This document shows positions 1 to 8,135 of a stretch of DNA of 64,000 nucleotides, piece by piece; the stretch's first letter is position 1; each line of letters begins with the position of its first letter. This DNA comes from Paenibacillus sp. HWE-109 (GTDB taxonomy: Bacteria; Bacillota; Bacilli; Paenibacillales; NBRC-103111). A program made the translations under genes and the position numbers. The notes below the pieces were generated by a model. The model saw only the letters and a program-made list of their open reading frames with translations. It searched no databases and was not told the DNA's origin. The stretch spans positions 6,324,001 through 6,388,000 of the forward strand of contig NZ_CP091881.1 in the NCBI RefSeq assembly GCF_022163125.1, written 5' to 3'.

Positions 1-4
1 CTGT

Positions 5-856
5 TCATCGCGCACCTGGCGTAGCCACATTTTCGTTGATGCGAACATCATCATTGCTCACGCCACGCCGATAAGCCCAATGATTCGTAGGTCCATGCCC
101 GCTGCCGATGTTCAGCGGTTCAGCAATTGCCGCTTGGATGAAGCTCTTCGCCAAATGAAACGCTGCCTTCATTGGCAATCCCTGCGCAAGTCCGGAAGTA
201 ATAGCAGCTGCGAACGTACAGCCGGTACCGTGCGTATGGCGAGTCACCAGCCGACGTGAGGAAAACTCCGTAAACGTTTGGCCATCATATAACAAATCCG
301 TCGCCTGCTCGCTGTTGTCCTCATGTCCGCCTTTAATCATGACCTGTTTGCAGCCATATCCATGAATCCGCTGAGCCGCTTCCTGGCGCGACACACTGTC
401 CGTAATTGCGATGCCGCTAAGAGCTTCGGCCTCCGGGATATTCGGCGTAATCACATCAGCAAGCGGCATTAGATAGCGAATCATCGCATCAATAGCTTCC
501 TGCTGCAGCAGAGAAGCGCCGCCTTTGGCGATCATCACAGGGTCGACAACGACCCTCTCCCACTTGTACTTCTGTATCGCTGCAGCCACCACTCGGATGA
601 TGTCCCCGCTGAACAGCATGCCCGTCTTCAGCGCAGCTGGCGTAAGATCCTCGCCGATGGAAGCCAACTGCTGTTCAATGGCCTCGGCACTCAGTGGATA
701 TACCCCTTGAACGCCAAGCGTATTTTGAGCTGTGACCGCTGTAATGACCGACATCCCATACACGCCTAATTCCTGAAAAGTTTTCAAGTCTGCCTGAATC
801 CCTGCACCGCCGCCGCTATCGGAGCCTGCAATGGTCAGCGCTTTATAGATCGACAT
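5..856 (-). CDS. thiD: Hydroxymethylpyrimidine/phosphomethylpyrimidine kinase ThiD
   Basis: Phosphorylates HMP and then HMP-P to HMP-PP, the pyrimidine precursor of thiamin, in the cytoplasm. The 283-aa product has the ribokinase-fold signature AGSDSGGGAGIQAD near residues 10-23 and the anion-hole/catalytic motif HGTGCTF at about 209-215, both typical of ThiD. The open frame runs further upstream into thiG, but I place the start at 856 because a GGAGGGGG ribosome site lies 6 nt before that ATG and the protein homology begins there. It is the last gene of the tenI-thiO-thiS-thiG-thiD operon. The stop codon is at positions 5-7, so the gene is complete. Confidence 0.95.
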   Translation of the reverse strand: MSIYKALTIAGSDSGGGAGIQADLKTFQELGVYGMSVITAVTAQNTLGVQGVYPLSAEAIEQQLASIGEDLTPAALKTGMLFSGDIIRVVAAAIQKYKWERVVVDPVMIAKGGASLLQQEAIDAMIRYLMPLADVITPNIPEAEALSGIAITDSVSRQEAAQRIHGYGCKQVMIKGGHEDNSEQATDLLYDGQTFTEFSSRRLVTRHTHGTGCTFAAAITSGLAQGLPMKAAFHLAKSFIQAAIAEPLNIGSGHGPTNHWAYRRGVSNDDVRINENVATPGAR

Positions 857-890
857 CTGCATCCCCCTCCCTTTGTCATCAGGCCACCTG

Positions 891-1658
891 CTAAACCCGA
901 CTAAAGCCTTCCATAGGACTGCTTGCAGAGGCATAACGTTTTTTCGGAATTCTGCCTGCTTCAAAACCAGCACGCCCCGCTTCAATAGCAAGCTTCATGG
1001 CATAGGCCATCTTGATTGGATCTCTGGCGCCAGATACGGCTGTGTTCAGCAGCACGCCATCCGCACCCATTTCCATCGCAAGCGCAGCATCGGATGGAGC
1101 CCCGATTCCTGCATCCACAATGACCGGAATCGTCGATTGCTCAATAATGAAGCTTAGATTAAGCGGATTAATAATCCCTTGACCTGTGCCGATCGGGGAT
1201 GCGCCAGGCATAATCGCGTGAACGCCGAGTGCTTGCAAACGCTTCGCGAGCAACACATCATCCGATGTATACGGAAGCACGATGAAGCCTTCTTCGAGCA
1301 GCATTTCCGAAGCTTTCAAGGTTTCGACTGGATCTGGAAGCAGCGTTTTCTCATCGCCGATGACCTCCACCTTGATCATGTCGCAAAGTCCCGACGCTTT
1401 CGCTAATTTCGCGATACGCACCGCTTCTTCGGCCGTTTTGGCGCCTGCAGTATTCGGCAGCAGCGTGAAGTTGGCAACGTCCAGCATCGCTAAGAAATTC
1501 GGCTGACTCGCTTCAAAAATATTCATCCGACGCACAGCAAACGTCAAAATTTGCGACTCACTGGCAGCAACTGCCTGCTTTTGGATATCAAAATCCGGGA
1601 ACTTCCCCGTGCCTAACAATAAACGTGAACGAAACTCATAAGGACCAATTTTTAACAT
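891..1658 (-). CDS. thiG: Thiazole synthase ThiG
   Basis: Builds the thiamin thiazole phosphate from 1-deoxy-xylulose-5-phosphate, dehydroglycine and ThiS-thiocarboxylate. The product is 255 aa, the normal length, and Lys96 in the motif DMIKVEVIGD matches the Schiff-base lysine known in the family. The C-terminal part carries the conserved VDAGIGAPSDAA phosphate-binding segment. The start at 1658 has a GGAGGGGG site right after the thiS stop. ThiG works together with ThiS and ThiO, encoded just upstream. Known family function; the sequence match is clear. Confidence 0.97.
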   Translation of the reverse strand: MLKIGPYEFRSRLLLGTGKFPDFDIQKQAVAASESQILTFAVRRMNIFEASQPNFLAMLDVANFTLLPNTAGAKTAEEAVRIAKLAKASGLCDMIKVEVIGDEKTLLPDPVETLKASEMLLEEGFIVLPYTSDDVLLAKRLQALGVHAIMPGASPIGTGQGIINPLNLSFIIEQSTIPVIVDAGIGAPSDAALAMEMGADGVLLNTAVSGARDPIKMAYAMKLAIEAGRAGFEAGRIPKKRYASASSPMEGFSRV

Positions 1659-1663
1659 GTGAA

Positions 1664-1867
1664 TTATCCCCCTCCGACAAAATGTACGATCTCGATTTGA
1701 TGTCCTTCCGAAAGCTGAGCTTCGGCATGATCTTCCTTTTGTAAAATAGCTTGATTATGTTCCACTACGAGCATTTTTTCACCCAAAGCAAAATGCTCGA
1801 GCAGCTGGTCAATGGTCCGAATGGTATCCGGAACTTCCACCGATTCACCGTTAATGTGCAGCTTCAA
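1664..1867 (-). CDS. thiS: Sulfur carrier protein ThiS (TTG start)
   Basis: Small ubiquitin-like sulfur carrier for thiazole synthesis. The 67-aa product begins LKLHINGESVEV and ends in the diagnostic Gly-Gly that is adenylated and thiocarboxylated. I choose the TTG at 1867: it has an AAAGGAG site about 10 nt upstream, and the length is then the usual 66-67 aa. A longer in-frame ATG at 1933 would lie far inside thiO. The gene overlaps the 3' end of thiO by 17 nt in another frame, which suggests translational coupling. The activating enzyme ThiF is not encoded in the operon. Confidence 0.93.
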   Translation of the reverse strand: MKLHINGESVEVPDTIRTIDQLLEHFALGEKMLVVEHNQAILQKEDHAEAQLSEGHQIEIVHFVGGG

Positions 1868-3068
1868 TGCTTTGCAGCTCCTTTCTACTTCCGTTTGTTG
1901 CTGACAAATGGGACTGGTCCTGCTGCACGACACGCTTGGATACTGCTGAAAAATCCGGGCTAAAAGCGTCCAGCCACGGCTCCACGCCTAATGCCGTTCC
2001 CAGTTCGCCAACGACTTGATCGGCAATTACCTTACCGGTAATTGGACTAAGCACAATCCCGTTGCGGTAATGCCCGCATGCCGCATACAGCCCCTCATAC
2101 TCCGGTACTTTGCCGATGTAAGGCAAGCCATCGGCTGTCTGCGGCCGCAGCCCCGACCAGGCCTTCTCCCACTCCGCAGCGCCGATTGCAGGCATAAGCT
2201 GCCTCGCCCGATCCATCAGCTCGGCAAGCCCCGCCATCGACACCTTCCGGTCGTAGCTGTGCGGTACCATTGTTGCGCCGACCAGCAATCGACCGCCAGC
2301 TTTAGGGACAATATAGCACCCTGGTGTAAACAGGGTTTTCCTAAGTTCCTGCTTCGGTGTCAGCACCGAGAAGCACTCGCCCTTCACGGGATACATCGGC
2401 AGCTCGATGCCGATGCCAGCCAGAAGCTGCCCGCTCCACGTGCCGGCAGCCACAATGACTTGCTCGCTCCATAGCGGACCTTCGCTCGTCATTACGCCGC
2501 TGATTCGGCTGCCGTCCTTCAGCAGCGCCTGCACTTGGGCGAATTCTTGCACTTTCGCCCCGAGTACCCTCGCTGCCTGCGCGTACGCCGCCGCCAACCG
2601 TGGCGCCTCCACCTGCCCATCCTCTGGCAGGTATAGAGCTCCGCACGTCGCCCCGCTGAGAGCGGGCTCCAGCTTGGCGGCTACGGCTGCGCTCAGCCAC
2701 TGCGCTTGCTCGCCCGCTGCGAGCTGCAGCTTCTCACGCGCCCGCAGCTCGCGCTCTTGCTCATCGCTGAACGCGACGTTCAGCAGACCCTCACGGACGA
2801 GGCCGATGTCGATGCCCGTTAGATCTTTCAGTTCCTCGCTCAGCTGCGGGAACATCGCCCGGCTGTGACGGGCCCACTGGAACAGCGGGCCTGTGTCCGC
2901 CATCTCGGACTGCGCGCCGAGCATACCTGCTGCCGCTGCAGAGGCTTCCGTGCCTAACCTGCTGCGTTCCAGCAGGGTAACGGCCTGGCCCCGCTTCGCC
3001 AGATAATAGGCAATGGATGAGCCTATGACACCACCGCCGACAATAAGAACATCACTCGTCTGCTTCAT
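1851..3068 (-). CDS. thiO: Glycine oxidase ThiO
   Basis: FAD-dependent oxidase that supplies dehydroglycine (iminoglycine) for the ThiG reaction in aerobic Bacillota. The 405-aa product opens with the Rossmann FAD motif DVLIVGGGVIGSSIAYYLAK and has the DAO-type closing segment GLRPQTADGLPYIG near the C terminus. The start directly follows the tenI stop (TAA at 3069-3071), with a GGAGG site inside the tenI end, so the two are coupled. It is slightly longer than B. subtilis ThiO because of a variable C-terminal tail that overlaps thiS. Confidence 0.93.
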   Translation of the reverse strand: MKQTSDVLIVGGGVIGSSIAYYLAKRGQAVTLLERSRLGTEASAAAAGMLGAQSEMADTGPLFQWARHSRAMFPQLSEELKDLTGIDIGLVREGLLNVAFSDEQERELRAREKLQLAAGEQAQWLSAAVAAKLEPALSGATCGALYLPEDGQVEAPRLAAAYAQAARVLGAKVQEFAQVQALLKDGSRISGVMTSEGPLWSEQVIVAAGTWSGQLLAGIGIELPMYPVKGECFSVLTPKQELRKTLFTPGCYIVPKAGGRLLVGATMVPHSYDRKVSMAGLAELMDRARQLMPAIGAAEWEKAWSGLRPQTADGLPYIGKVPEYEGLYAACGHYRNGIVLSPITGKVIADQVVGELGTALGVEPWLDAFSPDFSAVSKRVVQQDQSHLSATNGSRKELQSIEAAH

Positions 3069-3689
3069 TTAACTCACCTCCGTTCGCTCTAGTCCGTATT
3101 TGTAAGCCAGCACCGCAGCGACTGGATCAGCCGCTTCCCAGATGCCGCTCATGACCGCTACACCTGAAGCTCCTGCATCCAGGACAGATTGAACACGCCC
3201 AGGTGTTATGCCGCCGATTGCGATCACTGGAATGGAGACGCTGCCTGCCACATTTTGCAGTTGTTGCAATCCCCTAGGCTCAGCGCCTTCCTTCGATCTT
3301 GTCTCAAAAATATGACCATACAGCAGATAATCCGCGCCCTCTTCTTCTCGAAGCTGAGCCTCTTCCTTGCTATGAATCGATAGCCCAATCCGCTGCACGC
3401 CTTTGCAAGAATTCTGGATTGTCGGCAGTGCCGGCGAACGGCCAGGGAGGTGAAGACCAGCGAGTTTCTCTGCTGCCGCTATCCAGGGAAAGCCATTCAT
3501 GTAAATCCTGTCCGCAGGGATTCCTTTATCAAGCAGAAACTGCAAACCGATGTAATTTTCATCCATAGATCTCGCTTTTTCGCGAATATGGATCGCTGTC
3601 ACATAGGGATGAATCTCGGCGGCAATGGCCGCCAGCTCCGCCCACGCCAACTTCCCATTCGATATAACGTGCAGCTCATGTTCTGGCAT
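3069..3689 (-). CDS. tenI: Thiazole tautomerase TenI (ThiE-like fold)
   Basis: A 206-aa TIM-barrel protein of the ThiE/TenI family. TenI converts the thiazole phosphate carboxylate produced by ThiG into its aromatic tautomer. The motif YLLYGHIFETRSKEG contains the His-x-Phe signature seen in TenI rather than in thiamin phosphate synthase, and GGITPGR is the phosphate loop. The start at 3689 has AAAGGAGG 9 nt upstream; a longer frame would run through the riboswitch. It is the first gene after the TPP riboswitch and terminator. The place in a thiO-thiS-thiG operon matches tenI of B. subtilis. ThiE activity is a less likely alternative. Confidence 0.85.
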   Translation of the reverse strand: MPEHELHVISNGKLAWAELAAIAAEIHPYVTAIHIREKARSMDENYIGLQFLLDKGIPADRIYMNGFPWIAAAEKLAGLHLPGRSPALPTIQNSCKGVQRIGLSIHSKEEAQLREEEGADYLLYGHIFETRSKEGAEPRGLQQLQNVAGSVSIPVIAIGGITPGRVQSVLDAGASGVAVMSGIWEAADPVAAVLAYKYGLERTEVS

Positions 3690-3730
3690 CGAAAACGGCC
3701 TCCTTTGTTCAAAAGGTCTAAAAACCACAC

Positions 3731-3762
3731 AAAAAAACCACTTTTCGCAAAGAAAAGTGGTT
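3731..3762 (-). terminator. Intrinsic terminator of the TPP riboswitch expression platform
   Basis: On the minus strand AACCACTTTTC and GAAAAGTGGTT pair across a short loop and are followed by seven T residues. It lies between the TPP aptamer and tenI, as expected for transcription termination when thiamin pyrophosphate is bound. Confidence 0.88.
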
Positions 3763-3792
3763 GTAGGTTGCCGCATAATAAACATGCATAGA

Positions 3793-3893
3793 TGGGGCGC
3801 CAATGATCGTTTTCCACTTTCCTCCGCTGGTATGACCCAGTTCAGGTTCGAAGGGTTCAGATTACTCTGTCTCAGCCTCACGGCGCCCCTAGG
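3793..3893 (-). promoter_or_regulatory. TPP riboswitch (THI element)
   Basis: Read on the minus strand, the closing helix GGGGCGCC/GGCGCCCC encloses the conserved GGCTGAGA and ACCCTTCGAACCTGA segments and the CATACCAGCGGAGGAAAG arm. These are the hallmark sequences of the thiamin pyrophosphate aptamer. A terminator follows at 3731-3762, so excess TPP should turn off tenI-thiO-thiS-thiG-thiD. Confidence 0.97.
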
Positions 3894-3919
3894 GATACAA
3901 ATGTATGCAATTGCTACCT

Positions 3920-3928
3920 ATCATAGCA
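3920..3928 (-). promoter_or_regulatory. Extended -10 promoter of the thi operon
   Basis: The minus strand reads TGCTATGAT, an extended -10 (TGn plus TATGAT), about 26 nt upstream of the TPP aptamer. No good -35 is visible, which is tolerated with extended -10 elements. Inferred only from sequence. Confidence 0.55.
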
Positions 3929-3974
3929 CGTCATCCAGCAGTTGGAAATAGAAACTTTCTATCAGCCCCTATTC

Positions 3975-4003
3975 TAGTCACAGGCTCTGATTCCTCCTAT
4001 AAT
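3975..4003 (+). promoter_or_regulatory. Candidate sigma-A promoter of the BASS transporter gene
   Basis: A perfect -10 TATAAT (3998-4003) is preceded by TAGTCA (3975-3980) at 17 nt. It lies 51 nt before the start of the transporter gene and is divergent from the thi promoter. Confidence 0.55.
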
Positions 4004-4054
4004 AGGGAGAACGAATCACCCCCTGATGAGCTACACGAAAGGATGTTCACCTAG

Positions 4055-5026
4055 ATGCTGTTGCAATTCAATCGTCAGTTGGAAAAGATTTTGCCTCTTA
4101 TTACACCCGTCAGTGTTCTTATCGGCGTTCTTTTGGGCAGTCATTTATCCGGCTTCACTTTTTTATCTCCTTGGCTGTTTGCCTTCATGACTTTCTCTGG
4201 CAGCATCAGCTCCAGCTTCAAAGAGTTTGTCAAAGTAGTCGTCCAACCGCTGCCCCTCATCACCACACTGCTGATTTTGCATGTCGGTATGCCCCTCATT
4301 GCTTTGGGACTTGGACATGCCGTTTACAGTCACGAACCTTTGACGATTACGGGTCTTATTCTCGCAGCAGCGATACCTACGGGTATCACCAGCTTTGTCT
4401 GGGTTGCGATTTATCGCGGCAATATCGTACTGACGCTATCCATTATTTTAATGGATACGATTCTTTCCCCGTTTGTCGTGCCTTACACCTTATCGGCTTT
4501 GGTGGGTACGAAAGTCCAGCTGGACTCTTTGGCCATGATGAAAGGTCTCTTCTTCATGATCGTGGTCCCGTCATTAATCGGGATGCTGTTAAACCAATGG
4601 ACAAAAGGCCAGATCAAAGAAAAATGGAGCGGACGTCTCGGCCCTTTCTCCAAAATAACGATGGGAATCGTTGTCGCTATCAACAGCTCCGTGATCGCCC
4701 CCTACTTGCGTGATTTCGACGCTGAATTGTTAGGCTTAGCCGGTCTCGTTCTGCTTATAGCTTCGCTAGGCTACATGCTGGGATGGCTGATTGCCAGGCT
4801 GATGCGATGGGATCAGGATGTTGTCGTTGCACTCACTTTCAACAGTGGCATGCGTAATATCAGTGCGGGCGCCGTGCTCGCCGTAGCTTATTTCCCGCCT
4901 CCTGTGGCGATTCCCGTTGTGCTTGGGATGCTGTTTCAGCAATCATTGGCTTCACTTTTCGGCTATTTATTGAATCGACGATATGCATTGAAGAAGCCTT
5001 CATCTAACATAGAGGTACGTGTATGA
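4055..5026 (+). CDS. Bile acid:sodium symporter (BASS) family transporter
   Basis: The 323-aa protein is almost wholly hydrophobic, with about nine to ten membrane segments. The pattern AAAIPTGITSFVWVAIYRGN in the middle and TFNSGMRNISAGAVLAVAYF near the end matches the two core motifs of the BASS superfamily, and the length is normal. Substrates of bacterial members are mostly unknown and include organic anions. It is divergent from the riboswitch-controlled thi operon, so a thiamin-precursor role is conceivable, but no riboswitch precedes it. The start ATG has AAAGGA about 11 nt upstream. Confidence 0.85.
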   Translation: MLLQFNRQLEKILPLITPVSVLIGVLLGSHLSGFTFLSPWLFAFMTFSGSISSSFKEFVKVVVQPLPLITTLLILHVGMPLIALGLGHAVYSHEPLTITGLILAAAIPTGITSFVWVAIYRGNIVLTLSIILMDTILSPFVVPYTLSALVGTKVQLDSLAMMKGLFFMIVVPSLIGMLLNQWTKGQIKEKWSGRLGPFSKITMGIVVAINSSVIAPYLRDFDAELLGLAGLVLLIASLGYMLGWLIARLMRWDQDVVVALTFNSGMRNISAGAVLAVAYFPPPVAIPVVLGMLFQQSLASLFGYLLNRRYALKKPSSNIEVRV

Positions 5027-5287
5027 AAAGATACCAGCGATAGATTGTACGCGCTTGCTGATGCCCACACCATCACGATATCCCGAGGAGAGGAGAGGGT
5101 TGAATTCAATGATCGGAACACACTCATTCTCAAAGGTGCTGGAGTCGGTGAAACCCCCGATCGCTTACTGTCCCTTTTGCCCGCAAATACCCTTCTTCTT
5201 CCAGTTGGAGCGGCACCGAAATTATATAGTCGGGATCATTAGCAGCTTCAGCACAGCCGGTTTCGCTTTAATGCCTGCACAGAGGGG
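5027..5287 (+). other. Intergenic stretch without a convincing gene
   Basis: Between the transporter stop and the repeat at 5288 I find only short open frames, such as 5045-5242. They lack a recognisable domain and a good ribosome site. A decayed gene remnant is possible but unproven. Confidence 0.4.
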
Positions 5288-5502
5288 CAAACCTAGATGG
5301 AGGGAACTCTGGTACGCTATTTAGGCAAATATCAGGGATACTGGGGCAATAGCGGAACTACAGGGTCTTATTTCTACGAAAAGCGCTGAATTTCGCTTGA
5401 AACAGCAAAATAGCACACTGTAGTTCCCTTTAGCCCGCGATACTGACACTTTTTGCTGGAATAGCGTACTGTAGTTCCCTTACCTCCTCGCGAGGCAGCT
5501 GG
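5288..5502 (+). repeat. Dispersed intergenic repeat, copy A (about 210 bp)
   Basis: Shares its whole length with 35763-35972 and 57543-57752. The order of blocks is AGGGAACT, CGCTATTT, AGCGGAACTACAGGGTCTTA, AAACAGCAAAATAGC, then two copies of CTGTAGTTCCCT-like sequence, and a closing GCGAGGCAG-like tail. AGGGAACT at the left and AGTTCCCT at the right are inverted, and AACTACAG pairs with CTGTAGTT. No open frame or target-site duplication is evident. Confidence 0.85.
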
Positions 5503-5530
5503 GTTACTCCGCATTCACTTCAACATATTG

Positions 5531-5582
5531 AAAAAAGGGCAGTGCAAAAGGTTGAATTAGACCTTTTGCGACTGCCCCTTTT
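5531..5582 (-). terminator. Terminator at the end of the large DUF4157 operon
   Basis: A long stem pairs GGGCAGT...AAAAGGT with ACCTTTTGC..ACTGCCC. On the minus strand it is followed by six T residues. It lies 37 nt after the stop of the YbjN-like gene and could also stop plus-strand transcripts. Confidence 0.88.
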
Positions 5583-5619
5583 GATGTTCCTCGTCTTGCA
5601 TAACGAGAAAGAAACCTTA

Positions 5620-6138
5620 CTACCTTAATGTCTGGATAACCTGCTCTGCATCAGCTTCACCGCTGGCTACCAACTCCACATGCTCTGCAAACATATCGCA
5701 CATATAGACGAACAAGCTAAGAATTTCCAGCACTTCTTCGCTTTCGAAGGTGCTCGTCGCCGGAATGCTGTACACGTAGCGGTAGTGCAGTTCATTTTGT
5801 TCATTGATGCCGAAATGGCCGATCGGGAGTCTTGTGTTGATTTCCAGCAGAACTGATGCGACTTCCCCGCGTTTGCCCTCTTGCAGATGAAAGGGCAAAG
5901 TGCTATAAATTTGCAATAATTGTATGGCGCCGATCTCTTCATCATTTAACGGCAAAAAGCTAAAGTGAAGGAAACGCTCACGGCCTTTCTTGTCTTCTTG
6001 GAAGCCAGCCATCAAAACATGAAGCGGAATCGCCTCCGATTTTTCCAATAAATTCGTGGCTAGTCCTGTTTCATCCAATATATCTTTCAGCAATCCTAAT
6101 TGCGCCAAGTGACGTGCATGTACAAGGTCAGGCAGCAT
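5620..6138 (-). CDS. YbjN-like protein, possible cargo chaperone
   Basis: This 172-aa soluble protein resembles the YbjN family. It has an N-terminal alpha/beta core with FSFLPLND..IGAIQLLQIYSTLPF, then VLLEINTRLPIGHFGIN..NELHYRYVYSIP and a long C-terminal helix. From general knowledge YbjN-type folds resemble type III secretion chaperones, so it may act as chaperone or partner of the 660-aa protein encoded 14 nt upstream. That role is inference. It is the last gene of the ten-gene operon and has AGGAGA 11 nt before its ATG. No signal peptide or membrane segment is seen. Confidence 0.6.
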   Translation of the reverse strand: MLPDLVHARHLAQLGLLKDILDETGLATNLLEKSEAIPLHVLMAGFQEDKKGRERFLHFSFLPLNDEEIGAIQLLQIYSTLPFHLQEGKRGEVASVLLEINTRLPIGHFGINEQNELHYRYVYSIPATSTFESEEVLEILSLFVYMCDMFAEHVELVASGEADAEQVIQTLR

Positions 6139-6152
6139 TTAATTCACTTCTC

Positions 6153-8135
6153 CTATTCTCGTTTAGCCATAGCATCAACAAGGAATTTTCTCAGTTCAGG
6201 CAAATCTGTTTTATATTTATCCAGTTGAAGCGTACTTACACCCGCAGCCTCGATAAATCGGTCAACATTGATATACGCATCTGGTGTTGCATTCGTTCTG
6301 GCAGGCAGCTTGTGGATCATGTCGAGGATTAACTCAGCATCTTGGACCCGCTTGGCATGCTTCTTCTCCGTTGACTTATCCGCATTAAAGACAGCCTTGG
6401 TAATGCCCCATGCGTCTGCTTTGGCCGCTCGATCGCGCCCTGCCTGTTTCAAGGAACGAACCACTGGCATGGCTGCGCCAACGCCTGACGCCACAATTTT
6501 CAGCGGTGTTCCTACTTGCGCCCCGACACCTGTCAATGTCGCGATATCTGCCGCAATCTTCGTCAACTCGAGTCCGATTTGCAAGCCTCCGCGCGTGGTG
6601 CGCTTCACGTTGATCTTCTTCATCTCTTTGGCTAGCTCATACTGGGTAATTTCATCGAGTTCGATCTGGGCATCTGCTGATTCTTGCGCACTGCCATTTG
6701 CTATTTTGTCGCGAAGGGTTTGCTTATGCAAGTCCATTTTCACCTTATCGACACCTGCATTCCCGCCGAACCAGCGCTTAGCCTTGATGTAGGAAGCATT
6801 CGCATGCTTGCCTTTGAACTCGCGCTTCAACGTCGTCATAGCTGACCGATTCAGCCCCGCTTTGATCACATCAACAGTTTTAATAGCAATTTTCACACCG
6901 CTTACTGCGATACTAACACCAGGAATAACTGAGGTCAAACTACCTGCGCCGGTCTCCATGATTTCCATAATGCCCTTAGCCACTTTGAGGCTGGAATGCG
7001 CCGCCGAAATGGCGTTGCTGACAATCTCAATGGCGCCTTTGGATTTTTCTCCTTTGTCCAGACCGCCATTTTTGCTGTGTTTGTCGTACAGATCATAAAT
7101 GCCTTTAACGGCCATAATGGTGCTCTTAACCGCAGAAATGGCTTCGCCGACAGTCCCCGCATAATCGCTAACTGCCGAGGAAGCTCCGACCCCATCCACT
7201 TGTCCGGAGGACTTCGCAGCTTTATCGACAAGCCCTGCCGATCCACTGACCATTTTACCTGTAGATTCAATCATCGATGATCCAGTTGCCGCATAATTCC
7301 AATTCTTGTTATGCACGGATCTGCTGCTATCTCCAGAAACCTCCATTGTTTCTCGAATAGCGTTCAAAATTTGAAAAGGACCGGCTACCAAATCTGCGGT
7401 TGCGGCAACTGCGCCAAAGGAGGCTGCCTGCTGTCCTGTAGCGGCGTCACTGGTTTTATCATAAGAGTCTTTCAGGTCATCGGCCCTCGCGCCGAAGCTG
7501 TCACTGAACGTAGAAACGGCTCCACCCTGTGCATCAGTTACACTACTGGCCGTATCTGGTGCATCCAATGTCCCGTATACCGGACGAGGCGCTGGCGTGC
7601 CTGGAACTACCTGCGCTCCCGGCGCTGGCGTGCCTGGAACTACCTGCGCCCCCGGTGCTGGCGTCCCTGGGACTACCTGCGCTCCCGGTGCTGGCGTCCC
7701 TGGGACTACCTGCGCTCCCGGTGCTGGCGTACCTGGAACTACCTGCGCTCCCGGCGCTGGCGTGCCTGGGACCACCTGCGCTCCCGGCGCTGGCGTCCCT
7801 GGAACCACCTGCGCTCCCGGCGCTGGCGTCCCTGGGACCACCTGCGCTCCCGGCGCTGGCGTGCCAGGTGCTTGCGTTGTCACAGGCGCCGGTGTTTGAA
7901 CCGTAGCTGGGACCGGTACAGCCTGCTGAGTAGCTGTGGTGTTCCTTTGAATCAACTGATTCGTATAAGCTTGTGTTGCCCGATTGCCCGCCGTGCGCTG
8001 CATCTGCATGAAAAAATCCCTTGCCATAGGTGACACTTGAGGTGCTGTGCTGCTGGCTTGAGCGGCTTGCGATTGCGCGGCCCGTTGATGAGATGGACTA
8101 GCTGATCTAGACTGGAGCTGCTTTCCTTGTGGCAT
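6153..8135 (-). CDS. 660-aa repeat-containing protein, candidate injected or exported effector
   Basis: No enzyme domain is recognised. The N terminus (about 40-64, FFMQMQRTAGNRATQAYTNQ) resembles the header QQTIGNKAVGSML of the DUF4157 protein encoded just upstream, as in proteins linked to contractile injection systems. Residues 91-178 hold eight perfect 11-residue repeats GTPAPGAQVVP, a flexible linker. The remainder (190-660) is Ala/Gly/Ser/Lys-rich and predicted helical, with several hydrophobic stretches (such as SVIPGVSIAVSGVKIAIKTV) that could be membrane-active. There is no signal peptide. Its ATG overlaps the upstream stop as TAATG, so it is translationally coupled. A toxin or structural cargo role is inference. 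Confidence 0.6.
   Translation of the reverse strand: MPQGKQLQSRSASPSHQRAAQSQAAQASSTAPQVSPMARDFFMQMQRTAGNRATQAYTNQLIQRNTTATQQAVPVPATVQTPAPVTTQAPGTPAPGAQVVPGTPAPGAQVVPGTPAPGAQVVPGTPAPGAQVVPGTPAPGAQVVPGTPAPGAQVVPGTPAPGAQVVPGTPAPGAQVVPGTPAPRPVYGTLDAPDTASSVTDAQGGAVSTFSDSFGARADDLKDSYDKTSDAATGQQAASFGAVAATADLVAGPFQILNAIRETMEVSGDSSRSVHNKNWNYAATGSSMIESTGKMVSGSAGLVDKAAKSSGQVDGVGASSAVSDYAGTVGEAISAVKSTIMAVKGIYDLYDKHSKNGGLDKGEKSKGAIEIVSNAISAAHSSLKVAKGIMEIMETGAGSLTSVIPGVSIAVSGVKIAIKTVDVIKAGLNRSAMTTLKREFKGKHANASYIKAKRWFGGNAGVDKVKMDLHKQTLRDKIANGSAQESADAQIELDEITQYELAKEMKKINVKRTTRGGLQIGLELTKIAADIATLTGVGAQVGTPLKIVASGVGAAMPVVRSLKQAGRDRAAKADAWGITKAVFNADKSTEKKHAKRVQDAELILDMIHKLPARTNATPDAYINVDRFIEAAGVSTLQLDKYKTDLPELRKFLVDAMAKRE
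7602..7865 (-). repeat. 33-bp in-frame tandem repeat, eight units
   Basis: Eight 33-bp units encode GTPAPGAQVVP in the 660-aa protein, with a partial ninth unit at the end. Differences between units are silent (for example GGC/GGT, GTC/GTG/GTA), so the amino acid sequence looks conserved by selection or by recent copying. Confidence 0.95.

Noticed and set aside
3069..3689. thiE instead of tenI
   Set aside because: The H-x-F motif (GHIFETRSK) and position with thiO-thiS-thiG fit TenI better.
5045..5242. 65-aa plus-strand frame after the BASS gene
   Set aside because: No ribosome site, no recognised domain, and overlapping frames of similar length; kept only as unexplained gap.
7311..8033. 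Plus-strand frames across the 33-bp repeats, including a collagen-like one
   Set aside because: They are shadows of the in-frame repeats of the minus-strand 660-aa gene and lack start signals.
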